Source of the DNA: Sphingomonadales bacterium
GTDB lineage: Bacteria; Pseudomonadota; Alphaproteobacteria; Sphingomonadales; Sphingomonadaceae
Direction of reading: 5' to 3'
Assembly: GCA_027490095.1 (NCBI GenBank)
Contig: JAIXYT010000023.1
Span: 1-32,723, forward strand
DNA length: 32,723 bases
Positions 22,512-30,900 of this stretch are shown here, in pieces; position 1 is the first letter of the stretch, and every line of letters starts with the position of its first letter. A program made the position numbers and the translations under genes. The notes beneath the pieces were generated by a model. That model was not told the origin of the DNA. It saw only the letters and a list, made by a program, of their open reading frames with translations, and did not search any database.

Positions 22512-23626
22512 GCGGCCGGGCGCAGCGTTGCCGGCGCGGCGCGGCTCAGCAGGATTGCGAGCGGTGGGATCTGCGCTGCGAGGAATCCGGCAAGCGCGAC
22601 GGCCTGGTTTTCGAGGTGATGGTGCGGATCGCGGTCGCTGGCCGACACCAGCCAGATGGTGTCGCGCGCGCCGATCGCCGTCTTCACGGGCTCCAGCCGG
22701 CGGTGCAGAAGGTCTGCGAGCGCCTGCTCGGTGTCCTGGCCCGGCAGGTCGCCCAGGAAAGGTCCGATATCGTCGATGATCAGCACCTGCGCCTCGCTCC
22801 ACCGCCAGTAGCCGATGTTGACCGGGCCCGGCGCCGGGCCGTCCGTCTCGAGGTCGCCTGCGCGGGCGAGTTCGACCAACTCGCTGAACGCCATGTAGCG
22901 CACGCTTCTGCCACGGAAGGCGTGCTCGGTGCCGAGGCTTGCGGCAAGACGGGTGCGGCCCGATCCGACATGGCCGGCCACCAGGACATGGCGCGGCGTG
23001 CCGCGGGTGCCGACGGGGGGCGGGGCCTCGACGATGGCCCACAGTTCTTCGGCCTGACGGTCGGGCATGACTGCGCTGCCGAGGTCCGCCATGCGGCTGA
23101 GATAGGGCAGACCCGCCTTCTGCCAGATGATCTTCTCGCGCACCCAGGGAAAGGCGACGGCAAAGGCGAGCGCGATCATCAGGAGGATCGCCGGCACGGA
23201 GACCATCCAGCTCTGGTGCAGGGCGAGGCCGATGGCGGCACCGAGCGCCATGTAGAAGGTGGCGACCAGCGCGTCCCGCCTAAGCAGCCCGGTCTGCAGC
23301 GGGAACTGGGAGCCCTGGGCCGCCTTGAAGCTTGCCCGGTAGCTGTTCCACTCCCAGCCGGCGACGATGGCGCTGGCGACGAGGAAGCCGATGATCTGGG
23401 GCGTCAGCGCGTCGGGCGGGGCGTGCATCAGCAGCCGCGCAAGGGTGATGGTCGCGAATGACAGCAGGATGCCCAGCCCCATGTGCCCGACCTCGTCGGC
23501 CAGCCACATGTAGGAATAGGTGGCGGCCATCTCCACCTCCTTGCCCGACGCGTCGGTGACGATCTGCTGCCAGATGTCGGCCCGGCCGATGTCCGGCTGT
23601 TTCGGCAGCGCGCTGGTCGATGTCAT
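22508..23626 (-). CDS. Membrane-anchored AAA-like ATPase with variant Walker A
   Basis: The product is 372 residues. Four membrane segments lie at about 45-68, 77-92, 119-137 and 141-161, with conserved-looking polar spots DEVGHMG and AGWEWNSYR. A cytoplasmic P-loop domain follows: HVLVAGHVGSGRTRLA (Walker A, with Arg224 where Lys is expected), YMAFSELVELA, QVLIIDDIGPF (Walker B, 280-290), and IWLVSASDRD as a sensor I-like strand. The fold is closest to the DnaA/DnaC/IstB group of AAA+ proteins, but fused to a membrane domain. I know of no characterised protein with this make-up. ATG 23626 is divergent from the TIR gene. The function is unknown. Confidence 0.8.
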   Translation of the reverse strand: MTSTSALPKQPDIGRADIWQQIVTDASGKEVEMAATYSYMWLADEVGHMGLGILLSFATITLARLLMHAPPDALTPQIIGFLVASAIVAGWEWNSYRASFKAAQGSQFPLQTGLLRRDALVATFYMALGAAIGLALHQSWMVSVPAILLMIALAFAVAFPWVREKIIWQKAGLPYLSRMADLGSAVMPDRQAEELWAIVEAPPPVGTRGTPRHVLVAGHVGSGRTRLAASLGTEHAFRGRSVRYMAFSELVELARAGDLETDGPAPGPVNIGYWRWSEAQVLIIDDIGPFLGDLPGQDTEQALADLLHRRLEPVKTAIGARDTIWLVSASDRDPHHHLENQAVALAGFLAAQIPPLAILLSRAAPATLRPAA

Positions 23627-23643
23627 CGGCGGAATCCCCGGGG

Positions 23644-23661
23644 CTGCAGGTCGGCCTGCAG
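23644..23661. promoter_or_regulatory. Perfect 7-4-7 dyad between the ATPase and TIR genes
   Basis: ctgcagg (23644-23650) and cctgcag (23655-23661) are exact inverted copies around tcgg. The site lies in the 111-base divergent region, 18 bases before the ATPase ATG and 76 before the TIR-protein ATG. A common operator for both genes is possible. Confidence 0.4.
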
Positions 23662-23737
23662 GTCCGTTGCTAGCAGCTTGGACAGTTTCGGAAAGGGGGG
23701 TGGTTCAGCCGCGCGGGGACGGGTAACAGCCTGTTTG

Positions 23738-25624
23738 ATGACAGATGTCTTCATATCCTACGCGCGGGCGACGGAGCCGCAGGCCATGCTGGCCGCAGCC
23801 GCACTCCGCGCGCAGGGCCATGGCGTCTGGCGCGACGACGAGATTCCGGCGCATCTGCCCTATGCCGACGTGATCGAGGAGCGGCTGCGCGCGGCCCGCG
23901 CGGTCCTGGTGATCTGGTCGGCGGAGGCCGCCCAGTCGCAGTGGGTGCGGGCCGAGGCGAATGTGGCGCGCGAGGCAGGAACGCTGGTGCAGATGCGGGT
24001 CGACGGCGCATCGCTGCCGCTGCCCTTCAGCGAGATCCAGTGCGCGGACTGCACCGGCTGGGACGGCACGCCCGCGCACACGGGCTGGCAGCGCGTGGCG
24101 AAAAGCATCGATTCGCTGCTGGCGGCGCGGCCGGTTGCAACCGGCGAGGTCCGGGCGCAGCCCGACCCGCGCAGGGCCGACCGGCTGCTCGCCGTGCTGC
24201 CGTTCGACAACCTTTCGGGCGATGCCGACACCGGCTATTTCTCGGACGGGGTAAGCGAGGAGATCCTGCACACCGTTTCGCGCACCAAGGGGCTGCGGGT
24301 GATCGGCAAGGCCTCCAGCTTTCAGTTCCGCGGCGCCGACAAGCAGACCCGGCGCGTCGTCGCCGAGCTTGGGGCGACGCACATCCTCGACGGTTCGGTG
24401 CGCCGCGCGGGCGACCGAATCCGCATCAGCGCGCAGCTGGTCGACACCGCGAGCCACGAAAGCCTGTGGTCGGAACGCTATGACCGGGCGCTGACCGACA
24501 TCTTCGCCCTGCAGGACGAGATCGCGGCCGCCATCGCACAGGCGCTGGACGCGCACTTCAAGCCCAGCCAGCAGCGCGGCGCAGTCGATCCGGAGGCCTA
24601 TGACCTCTATCTGCAGGCCCGCGCCGTCTATGATCAGGATTCGACCAGCACGGACCGCGCCCGGTGCGTGAGCCTGCTGGAGCGGACGGTCGCGCTGGCG
24701 CCGGATTTCGCGATGGCCTGGGGCCAGCTTGCCATGTTCCGCGGCCTGATGCTGCCCAAGGAGAGCGACGCGGCCGGCGGGATGATCCGCCCGACGGTCA
24801 AGGTGGAAGCCGAGCGCGCGCTGGCGCTGGACCCGGAGTGCGGGCCAGCCCACATGGCCCTCGCGCTGCTGATACCGGCCTTCGGCGGCTATGCCGAGCG
24901 AATCCGCCTGGCGCGGCGCGGCTATGACCTTGCGCCGGCGGAGAATTCCGTCGGCCATCTCTATGCCGGCTGCCTGCTGGCGGTGGGCCGCAACCGCGAG
25001 GCGTGCCGGATCTTCGACGAGATCGTCGCGCGCGAACCCGGCAGCCCCTATTCGCAGGGCGTTCGCGCCTTTTTCCACTTTGCAGCCGGGGCAACCGGCC
25101 GTGCGCTCCAGCTGGCCGAAGAGGCGGTCGCTGCCTTCCCCGGCTCGGCCTACCCCGCCTATATGCGGGACCAGATCCGCCGCGGTGCGGAATTCGTGGG
25201 GGCCCACAGCGACGGCGCCTCGGCAGCGCTGGTGCGGCTGGAGGCACGGATCGCAGCGACTGCCCCGGTGTGCCACCTGACCCATGTGGGGCGGGCAGCC
25301 CAGCTGGGGGCGCTGGACCAGGCCTTCGCCTGGCTCGACGATGCGATCCGCCAGGGCCGGCCGCTCAGCATCGATCCGGCGCCCGAAGGCCGCGGCTTTT
25401 CCCGAACGCTGGCATCGACCGGCCTGTTCGCGCCCGTGTGCGCGGCGCTTCGGGCCGACGCGCGCTTTGCCGGGGTGGCCGTGCGCCTGGGCCTCTATGA
25501 CTATTGGGCGGAGCGCGGCATCTGGCCGGACTTCGCGGAAGACCTGAGCTACGACCTGAAAGCCGCCTGCCGGCAGGCCGACCTGCTCGGCCTGCCGCGG
25601 TATCGGGAGATCATGGAGGGGTGA
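23738..25624 (+). CDS. TIR domain / TolB-like domain / TPR protein
   Basis: The product is 628 residues with three parts. A TIR domain (about 1-125) starts DVFISYARATE and has GHGVWRDDEIP and the helix SQWVRAEANVA. There Trp69 and Glu73 fit the WxxxE that holds the catalytic Glu of NAD-cleaving TIR domains. A TolB-N/FlgO-like domain (about 148-275) reads LAVLPFDNLSGDADTGYFSDG, then ATHILDGSVRRAG and SLWSERYDR. TPR-type repeats fill 285-628. Such TolB-TPR halves are more often attached to adenylate cyclase or winged-helix domains, so the TIR part acts as an alternative input or effector. There is no membrane segment. ATG 23738 has no good ribosome site. Confidence 0.88.
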   Translation: MTDVFISYARATEPQAMLAAAALRAQGHGVWRDDEIPAHLPYADVIEERLRAARAVLVIWSAEAAQSQWVRAEANVAREAGTLVQMRVDGASLPLPFSEIQCADCTGWDGTPAHTGWQRVAKSIDSLLAARPVATGEVRAQPDPRRADRLLAVLPFDNLSGDADTGYFSDGVSEEILHTVSRTKGLRVIGKASSFQFRGADKQTRRVVAELGATHILDGSVRRAGDRIRISAQLVDTASHESLWSERYDRALTDIFALQDEIAAAIAQALDAHFKPSQQRGAVDPEAYDLYLQARAVYDQDSTSTDRARCVSLLERTVALAPDFAMAWGQLAMFRGLMLPKESDAAGGMIRPTVKVEAERALALDPECGPAHMALALLIPAFGGYAERIRLARRGYDLAPAENSVGHLYAGCLLAVGRNREACRIFDEIVAREPGSPYSQGVRAFFHFAAGATGRALQLAEEAVAAFPGSAYPAYMRDQIRRGAEFVGAHSDGASAALVRLEARIAATAPVCHLTHVGRAAQLGALDQAFAWLDDAIRQGRPLSIDPAPEGRGFSRTLASTGLFAPVCAALRADARFAGVAVRLGLYDYWAERGIWPDFAEDLSYDLKAACRQADLLGLPRYREIMEG

Positions 25625-25677
25625 CTGGGCCGAAAGGGGCGACAAGCAACCGACCCAGAGGCTACGCCACGCGCCTT

Positions 25678-25703
25678 GTTGGCATTTCGCGCCAGAAAAG
25701 ACC
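25678..25703 (-). repeat. Left copy of an imperfect 26-bp inverted repeat flanking the porin gene
   Basis: Read on the minus strand, this 26-mer matches the plus-strand sequence at 27058-27083 in 22 of 26 positions without gaps, sharing an exact core tggcgcgaaa. The two copies bracket the OprB-like gene. The stretch 25625-25838 between the TIR and porin genes otherwise holds no gene or clear promoter that I can see. Confidence 0.5.
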
Positions 25704-25838
25704 GGCGTCGTGGGCTTCGAGGTTTTGCAGGCCCCTGCTCCCGGCGCAACAATCTGGTTTTGCAAGTCGATGAAGGGACATGGCCGTGCAAGAACCCAAC
25801 CCCCTGAAGCTCAGCTGACCGATCGGCGGCCAGCCCTC

Positions 25839-27041
25839 ATGACAGCCTTCAGATGTCTTGCGGCCTTCGCCCTCGCGGTGCCTTCGGCCTTGCAGGCAGG
25901 TGCCGGGCCGGCAGGCGCTGGGCAGGCAGGTGGCGGGCCAGTCGATCTCAGGGGGGAGTGGACGCAGTTTCTGGGGGCAGCCGTTGCCGGGTCCGGCGAC
26001 AAGGCGGCCCGCTATGGCGGACGCCTCGACGGGTTCGCCAGCATCCGGGGGGACGGCATCGGCCTGTGGAAGGGGCTGACGATCGAACTGCAGGGTGAAC
26101 TCCTCTACGGGACGTCCACGAACCGCATCGGATCGCGGCTGCTGCTGCCGGTGAATTCTTCGCTGAGCGCGCCGCCGGTGAAGGATGTCGAAGCCGATCT
26201 GTCCTTCAGTGCCGTTCAGCGCATCGGCCGGACGCGGATCCAGGTCGGCAAGATCAACCTGCAGGAATCCAGCTCCGCAGTGCCGATCGTGGGCGGGGGC
26301 GGCAAGGAGGGCTTCCAGCATGTCGGCCTTGCATCGCCGCCGGCGTTGCTCGCCTATCCGAAGATCTTCGGTGCCATCCTGTCGGCGCCGGCCGGGCGGT
26401 GGGTCCTCAGCCTCGGCCTCTGGACACCCGAAGACTGGACCCAGCGCTACACCCCGGAAGGACTCTTCGGCGGGGGAACCAATGCCATGTTCGTGGCGAC
26501 CCTGCCGGCCCGGATCGGCGGGCAATCCGGCCTGCACAGCTTCAGCCTGCTGTTGACCAGCCGACAGGCAAGGGTCGGGGAGAATTTCCCCGACGTGCGG
26601 CCTCCGCCCGAGCTTGAGGGCGCGCCGCAGCCGGAGAGAGGGGGCGCGCACATCAAATATTCAGTCCAGCAGTATTTCTGGCGCGATCCAGCCAATCCGA
26701 AGCGTGGCTTCGGCTTCTTCGGCCATGTTGGCCTGTCGACCGGAACCCCCGACATCCTCGACTGGAGCATGACGGCCGGCGTCGCGGGCGCTCCGCCATG
26801 GGACGAGCGCCCGGCCGACCGGATGGGCATCGGCTATTTCCGCTTCTCGATGGCGCCGCGTGTGAGGAATGCGCTGGCGACACGGTTGCCGGTCAATGAC
26901 GAACAGGGCGTCGAGCTCTATTACACGGCCCAGGTCAGCCCCGCCCTGCGGTTGACGGCGCACGGACAGCTGATCGATCCGGTGGTCAATGCAGCGCCGG
27001 TGGCGGCCTATGTCGGGCTGCGGGCAAAGGCCGACTTCTGA
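25839..27041 (+). CDS. OprB-like carbohydrate-selective porin
   Basis: The 400-residue product has a signal peptide (MTAFRCLAAFALAVPSALQAG) followed by a glycine-rich linker and an OprB-type barrel. Typical pieces are RYGGRLDGFASIRGDGIGLWKG, TRIQVGKINLQE, and near the end DEQGVELYYTAQVSPALRLTAHGQLIDPVVN, with a terminal Phe (RAKADF). OprB porins let sugars through the outer membrane; the exact solute is not readable. The ATG at 25839 is chosen because the signal peptide begins there; in-frame ATGs at 25710 and 25770 would add non-signal residues. The gene is bracketed by an imperfect inverted repeat, and no transport partner is adjacent. Confidence 0.87.
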   Translation: MTAFRCLAAFALAVPSALQAGAGPAGAGQAGGGPVDLRGEWTQFLGAAVAGSGDKAARYGGRLDGFASIRGDGIGLWKGLTIELQGELLYGTSTNRIGSRLLLPVNSSLSAPPVKDVEADLSFSAVQRIGRTRIQVGKINLQESSSAVPIVGGGGKEGFQHVGLASPPALLAYPKIFGAILSAPAGRWVLSLGLWTPEDWTQRYTPEGLFGGGTNAMFVATLPARIGGQSGLHSFSLLLTSRQARVGENFPDVRPPPELEGAPQPERGGAHIKYSVQQYFWRDPANPKRGFGFFGHVGLSTGTPDILDWSMTAGVAGAPPWDERPADRMGIGYFRFSMAPRVRNALATRLPVNDEQGVELYYTAQVSPALRLTAHGQLIDPVVNAAPVAAYVGLRAKADF

Positions 27042-27303
27042 CGCCTTGATGGCAGCAGGTCGTTTGTGGCGCGAAAGGCGAACTTCAAGGAGCTCCTCGA
27101 CTCCGTGCGGGCGGGCGTTGCCCTCGCCAGCCTTGACCACAGCGACGACAGCGTCTGTGCCATTTCAAGGACGGTCGGAGAGCGGAAAGGGTGCGTTCCG
27201 AACCTGTCCGGAAAGCAGCCGACATGCGACTGGAAATCGACGGCAGTTTCCAGGCCATGGTGATTGCAGGCCTTGTGCTTGCGGCCGAGTTCCGTCGGCC
27301 GCT
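27042..27303. other. 262-base gap between convergent genes, no gene supported
   Basis: This gap separates the porin gene from the end of the minus-strand operon. It contains the right copy of the 26-bp repeat and a 7-bp stem-loop (ctggaaa 27230-27236 with tttccag 27247-27253). Short open frames run through it on both strands, but none has a ribosome site or recognisable product. Confidence 0.5.
27058..27083 (+). repeat. Right copy of the imperfect 26-bp inverted repeat
   Basis: Partner of 25678-25703 in opposite orientation, 22 of 26 identical. It begins 17 bases after the porin stop. All four mismatches involve G on this copy. No target-site duplication was seen next to either copy. Confidence 0.5.
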
Positions 27304-27651
27304 CTATCCGTCGCCGCGCTTGCGCGCCTCCGGATCGATGGACACCCCCTTCGCCTGCAGATCGGCAACAATGGCCTGCGCGTTGCGATTGCCGGCCTGC
27401 GCCAGCTTGAAGGTCCCTGTCGCCAATGCGTCGAGCTGGGTTTCGATGCGGCGGGCTTGCAGCAACGGGCCCTCCTGCGCGCTTATGGCAGTCGCCAGTT
27501 CGGCAGACGTGCGGCGCAGATTCATGATGCTCCACACCTGATCGGCTGCGAGCGTCGCAAGCCCGAGAAGCAGTGCAACCCGGACCGGAGTCAGCGAACC
27601 CAGGGCAGCCCCACGCCTTTCGACGCCTTCGATCGGCACTTCCTGGTTCAT
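27304..27651 (-). CDS. Small single-pass membrane protein, operon partner 2
   Basis: The product is 115 residues. A cytoplasmic N-terminus of about 23 residues (MNQEVPIEGVERRG...) precedes one membrane helix VRVALLLGLATLAADQVW. A helical, probably coiled region follows, with ELATAISAQEGPLLQARRIETQL. The C-terminus NAQAIVADLQAKGVSIDPEA resembles the end of the preceding small protein (RAIRGLLDQNGIRFN), so the two look like distant paralogues. Its ATG overlaps the preceding stop (ATGA). No family is recognised. The context ties it to the giant surface protein upstream. Confidence 0.75.
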   Translation of the reverse strand: MNQEVPIEGVERRGAALGSLTPVRVALLLGLATLAADQVWSIMNLRRTSAELATAISAQEGPLLQARRIETQLDALATGTFKLAQAGNRNAQAIVADLQAKGVSIDPEARKRGDG

Positions 27652-27962
27652 GGCCTGGCTTCCTCCGCTGGCGCCGGGGCCGGGTTGCCCTGGCGAACGT
27701 TGAACCGGATGCCATTCTGGTCCAGCAGACCGCGAATGGCCCGGTCATCCGTTCGGGCGGCTGCCTCGACCAGCATCCGGATGAGCTGGTTGTTGACCTG
27801 GCCGAGCACATTGGCCGATGCGATCTGGCTCTGCCGCTGGGCCGCCTGTTGCTGCTGATCGGCGACCTGGCCGGCCAGGGCGAGCTTCACGACAAAAGCC
27901 GCAAGCGCTGCAACTGCCAGCCCGAGTGCTGCCCAATCCGTCGTGGTGTTTCGATGTCCCAT
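27648..27962 (-). CDS. Small single-pass membrane protein, operon partner 1
   Basis: The product is 104 residues from ATG 27962, which lies one base after the giant protein's TGA. It has one membrane helix (WAALGLAVAALAAFVVKLALA), then a Gln-rich stretch VADQQQQAAQRQSQIA likely to be coiled coil, then VNNQLIRMLVEAAARTDDRAIRGLLDQNGI, and a Pro/Ala tail. Longer in-frame starts upstream exist but run into the giant gene's end. Function and family are unknown. The tight spacing on both sides indicates translational coupling to the surface protein and to its small paralogue. Confidence 0.75.
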   Translation of the reverse strand: MGHRNTTTDWAALGLAVAALAAFVVKLALAGQVADQQQQAAQRQSQIASANVLGQVNNQLIRMLVEAAARTDDRAIRGLLDQNGIRFNVRQGNPAPAPAEEARP

Positions 27963-27963
27963 A

Positions 27964-30900
27964 TCAGGCGGCCCTTTCTGCCGGCTGCACGCGGCGCCTG
28001 CGGCGGACAGCAACCCCGACGGCGCCGAAGCCCAGGATCATCATGGCCCAGGTGGCCGGCTCGGGAATGACGCCGGCTGGCGGCGCGCTCGACACCCGCC
28101 CGCGCAGGAACAGCCGCGCCGAACGGCTTTCGCCTGCGGGGTCCGACGCGTTGGTGCCAAGGCCCGCAAAGTCCAGCTGTCCGCTGAACAGGCCGGTCGT
28201 CGACGTCTGCACGAAGATGGAGAAGGGATCCGAAACCTGGCCTGCCCCCAGGAGGCCGATGTCGAACGCCCCGCCAAGGCTGAAGATGCCGCCCAGCGGA
28301 TCGCTGACGAAGCCCGAAAGATCGTCGGCGGGCCCGAGCACCAAGTTCCCGAGCCCGAACCCCATGAGGGTCAGGCTGGTACCCTCCCGCACCGATCCGA
28401 AGTCGAACACATAACCGCCAAGGGCCGCATCGAACGTCAGGGCAGCTCCGTTGCGCATGAACACCGGCGCTGCCCGGTTGTTGACCGTCCCGATCAGCGA
28501 CACGGATTGTCCGGCCAGCGCGAGATCGCTCAACACGGGGTTGCGGCTTGCGAACCCCAGTTCGACGACACCGTTGTAGGCTCCGGCCGCAGCGGTGTTC
28601 AGCCCGACAGACACCGCCCCGCCGACCCCGGCTGCCAAGGCTCCGGGCGCGGCGCCCACCGTGAAGCCGGCCGGCGCTGCGCCGAGCGTCGTGATCAGCG
28701 TGTCGGTCAATGCAGCGGTTGCACCGTTGCTGACGAAGATGCCCTGCAGCGGAACCACATCCCCCACGCGCACCACCCCGAAGTTGATGGCCGATGGGGC
28801 CACCTCGGCAACGGCGGCCGCGAACACCTGGGCGTTCAGGGCCACGCTGTCCGATCCTGCCGCGATCGCCGCCAGGCCCGAGGTGCCCGTGCCGTCCGAC
28901 GTGAACACCAGGCCCAGCGTGCCCGACTTGGCGCCGGCGACCGAGGTGTCGACGGTGGCGTTCACCTGCCTGGTGCCACCGGCTGCAATCAGGCCGTTCG
29001 CCGACGTGAAGCTGACGCCGGAGCCGGACGTGGTGCCGGCGACGCCAAGCGCTTCCGAGAAGGCGTCGGCGACCGCCGTGTTCGAGATGGTGAAGCTGCG
29101 TCCGGCCACATCCCCAACGCGCGCCACGATCGGAGCCGTCGAGCCGGCAACATCGGCCGTCGCCGTGCGATAGACGCCGCCGCCAAGCGTCACAACCTGT
29201 GACGGCAGAGCGGTTGTGCCCAGGCCAGATGTGCCCTCGCCGTTCGAGGCAAGCGCAATCGTCACCGTTCCGTTGGCGCCCGCAGCCGATGTGTCGATGC
29301 CCACGCTGATCCCGGTCGAGCTGCCGCCCGCGGCGATCAGCGAGGCGCTGCCCGCGCCCGTCGCCCGCCCGCTCGTCCCGCCGACGCTGGCGTCGAGCGA
29401 TTCCGAGAAGCCGTCGTTCAGGGCCGTGTTGCTGATCGTCAGCACGGTCGCCGCCGGCGCTGCGTCGCCCACCCGGCGGTTGCCGAGATTGACGACCGTC
29501 GGCGCCACATTGGCCTGGGCCAGGCGGTACACCCCGCCCGAGACTTCCACCGTGCCCAGCGCATCGAGGAACTGCGACGGCAGGTTCAGCGTGCCGAGCC
29601 CGGAGGTGCCGTCCCCGTTCGATGCAAGCCTCACTTCGACCACACCGCTGCGGCCGCCGGCCGCGCTGGTGTCCAGCGTGACGATCAGCGACGTCGTGTT
29701 GGTGGCGCCGGCTGCAAGGTTGGTGATGCTGCCCGACCCGCTGAAGCCCGCCCCAACCGTGCCGAAGCCTGCGTTCAACCCTTCCTGGAAGCCCAGCGCG
29801 CCGGCCAGTTGCGTGTTCGACACGGTGATCACCCGCGTCGCAACCGATCCCTGCAGCACATTGCCGAAGTTCAGGTTCGCCGTCAGAACCGGGTTGGCGA
29901 GGGCATAGACCTCCGCATTCACGGTCACCGAACCACTGCCGGCCCCAATCGCGGCAAGCCCGCTGGTCCCCGTTCCGTCCGACGTGAAGCCCAGGTTCAG
30001 CGTGCCCGACTTCGCGCCCGCGGTCGCCGTGCTCACGGTCGCAGTCACCTGCCGGCTGCCTCCGGCCGCAACCAGGCCGTCCGCGTTGCCGAAGCCGACG
30101 CCGCTGCCGCTGGTGGTGCCGGTCACGCCCAGCGACTCCGAGAAGCCGTCGGCCACAGCCGTGTTGGAGATCGTTACGACGCTGGTGGCCGTGTCGCCCA
30201 CACGCGCCTTCAGCGTGGCAGGCGCCGGCGTGACCGAGCCAACAGCCGTGCGATAGACCGCGCCCGAAAGCGCAACGCTGTCGGCCGGCAGCGCAAGCGT
30301 CGCAAGGCCCGAGGTGCCGGCGCCGTTGGAGGCAAGCGTATAGTTGGCAGTCCCGGCCTTCGCGCCGGCGGTAGCGGTGTTCAGGGTGACCAGAAGCTGG
30401 GTCGCGTTGCTGCCACCGGCGGCGAGGTTGGTCACGCTGCCCGAACCACCGAAGGGCCCGGTCACGACCCCGGTCGTGACATTCAGCCCTTCCTGGAACC
30501 CGGCCGGCACCCCGCCGGCCAGCGGGTTCGAAACCGTGATGAACGCCTGCGCCGTGTCGCCCACCCGGCGGTTCCCGAAGCCAAGGGTCGCTGGCAGATC
30601 CGGGTTCGCCAGCGCGAACACATTCGCATTCACGGTGACGGCCTGGCTGCCGATTGCCAGCTGCGAAAGCCCGCTGGTGCCCGTGCCGTCCGACGCAAGC
30701 GCGAAATTCACCGTGCCCGTGCGGCTCCCGGCCTGGCTGGTGTTGATGCCGACAGTCGCGTTGCCGCTGCCGCCTGCCGCGATCACGCCGCCCGGGAAGG
30801 CGCCTGCCGTCGCGTTGCCGCCGGGCGTCGCGCCCGTCACCCGCAGCCCTTCGCTGAAGCCGTCGGCCGCAGCGGTGTTGGAAATCGTCACCGTGCCCGT

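Noticed and set aside
20697-23042. Minus-strand open frame of 781 codons opposite the radical SAM gene
   Set aside because: It covers parts of three real genes and has no domain; the cluster motif CSFKCSFC fixes the plus-strand reading.
23705-25765. Minus-strand open frame of 686 codons opposite the TIR gene
   Set aside because: The TIR, TolB-like and TPR signatures are on the plus strand; the antisense frame has none.
27066-27263. 65-codon plus-strand frame starting with GTG, whose N-terminus (FKELLDSVRAG) recalls HigA-type antitoxins
   Set aside because: The likeness covers about ten residues, there is no helix-turn-helix after it, and no ribosome site or toxin gene is adjacent.
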